The position numbers and the translations under genes are program-made. From SLFH01 sp050486265 (GTDB lineage: Bacteria > Planctomycetota > Phycisphaerae > Phycisphaerales > UBA1924), in assembly GCA_050486265.1 (NCBI GenBank), contig JBJHCY010000009.1, forward strand, positions 1 through 64,000: a stretch of DNA of 64,000 nt, given 5' to 3'. Positions 63,560 to 64,000 of this stretch are shown here, piece after piece. Every line of letters begins with the position of its first letter. Within the stretch, counting starts at the first letter, position 1. The notes beneath the pieces are model-generated. The model searched no databases. It was not told the DNA's origin and worked only from the letters and a program-made list of their open reading frames with translations.

Positions 63560-64000
63560 TCAGGCGAACATGCGGCTTGCGCGCCGCACTCCTGCAAGAA
63601 GAGCTTCGATATCGGCGTGCGTGTTGTACGGCGCGATCGAGGCCCGCGTCAGCGCCGGCACGCCGAGCCGACGCATCAGGGGCTGGGCGCACATGTGCCC
63701 GGCCCGCACCGCGACGCCCTCGGCGTCGAGCACGGTCGCCAGATCGTGCGCGTGCACGCCTTCGAGCCCGAACGAAACGATCGGCGCACCCTCGGCCGGG
63801 CCGTACACCACGGCGCCCGGGATCTCGCCGAGCCCGGCGACGATCGCGTCGCGCAGCGTGCGCTCGTGGGTGCGCGCCGCCCCGCGATCGAACGAGCCCA
63901 GAAACGCGACCGCGGCGCCGAGCCCGACGGCCCCTTCGGTGTTCGGCGTGCCGGCCTCGTGGCGGTGCGGCCCGGTGATCCAGGTCGATTCCTCGGCCGA
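63560..64000 (-). CDS. sufS: Cysteine desulfurase SufS, C-terminal part (partial)
   Basis: The visible 146 residues run off the right edge. Conserved pieces: HEAGTPNTEGAVGLGAA, the active-site loop VRAGHMCAQPLMRRLGV with the sulfur-accepting Cys, and RASIAPYNTHADIEAL at the end, all typical of group II (SufS/CsdA) desulfurases. The lysine that holds pyridoxal phosphate is outside the window. It forms the sulfur-donating pair with sufU. Confidence 0.93.
   Translation of the reverse strand, partial: SAEESTWITGPHRHEAGTPNTEGAVGLGAAVAFLGSFDRGAARTHERTLRDAIVAGLGEIPGAVVYGPAEGAPIVSFGLEGVHAHDLATVLDAEGVAVRAGHMCAQPLMRRLGVPALTRASIAPYNTHADIEALLAGVRRASRMFA

Noticed and set aside
1..64000. CRISPR arrays, tRNA and rRNA genes
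   Set aside because: No regularly spaced direct repeats and no recognisable tRNA or rRNA segments were seen while reading; no search program was run.

Overview
The window looks like chromosome from a high-GC Planctomycetota bacterium, probably of the Phycisphaerae type. The evidence is a type II secretion operon built from ATGA-overlapping genes, a stand-alone prepilin of the kind abundant in planctomycetes, very large secreted RHS proteins, a clade-II-style (lipoprotein, Sec-type) nitrous oxide reductase cluster and a SufS/SufU pair. This is an inference from gene content; no rRNA or other phylogenetic marker is present.

Layout. Positions 1-13000 are an accessory region: an IS5-like transposase tail, a frameshifted fragment resembling the GspD N-terminus, then (minus strand) a giant RHS protein with a signal peptide (13000-4206). 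Behind it lie a toxin-tip/immunity pair, a displaced second RHS tip with its own candidate immunity gene (3587-1757), and a third RHS remnant (1568-1149). Positions 13454-23872 are a complete-looking type II secretion operon (gspDEFGHIJK, then C-, L- and M-like genes and a TPR lipoprotein), divergent from the RHS gene. Positions 24050-32776 are a type I restriction-modification operon on the minus strand, with a half-size specificity subunit, a PD-(D/E)xK-like gene between hsdS and hsdR, and an M48 metallopeptidase. Positions 33177-36531 hold an orphan secretin N-domain gene and a second RHS tip that ends in an HExxH metallopeptidase toxin, interrupted at a G8 tract.

Positions 36643-54235 are a nitrogen-oxide respiration and defence island: ccsBA, nrfH, nrfA and a porin on the plus strand (nitrite to ammonium) converge with a dihaem cytochrome c and nosZ-nosB-nosD-nosF-nosY-nosL on the minus strand (N2O to N2). 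Next come two Rrf2 regulators, a hemerythrin and a divergent RIC/ScdA iron-sulfur repair protein, which together look like a nitric-oxide sensing and repair unit. The NrfA carries CxxCH instead of CxxCK at its first haem site.

Positions 54287-64000 are mostly housekeeping genes: ketopantoate reductase family, pyridoxamine phosphate oxidase family, a half-size EamA transporter, three tandem paralogues of a family I do not recognise, 4-hydroxyphenylpyruvate dioxygenase, a degenerate protein kinase, a prepilin-like protein, SufU and a SufS cut by the window edge. No tRNA, rRNA or CRISPR array was recognised.

Four apparent single-base frameshifts occur, all in the accessory regions; three are at or near short G/C or A homopolymers (G8, A5, G4). 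They may be genuine lesions, phase variation or sequencing errors.
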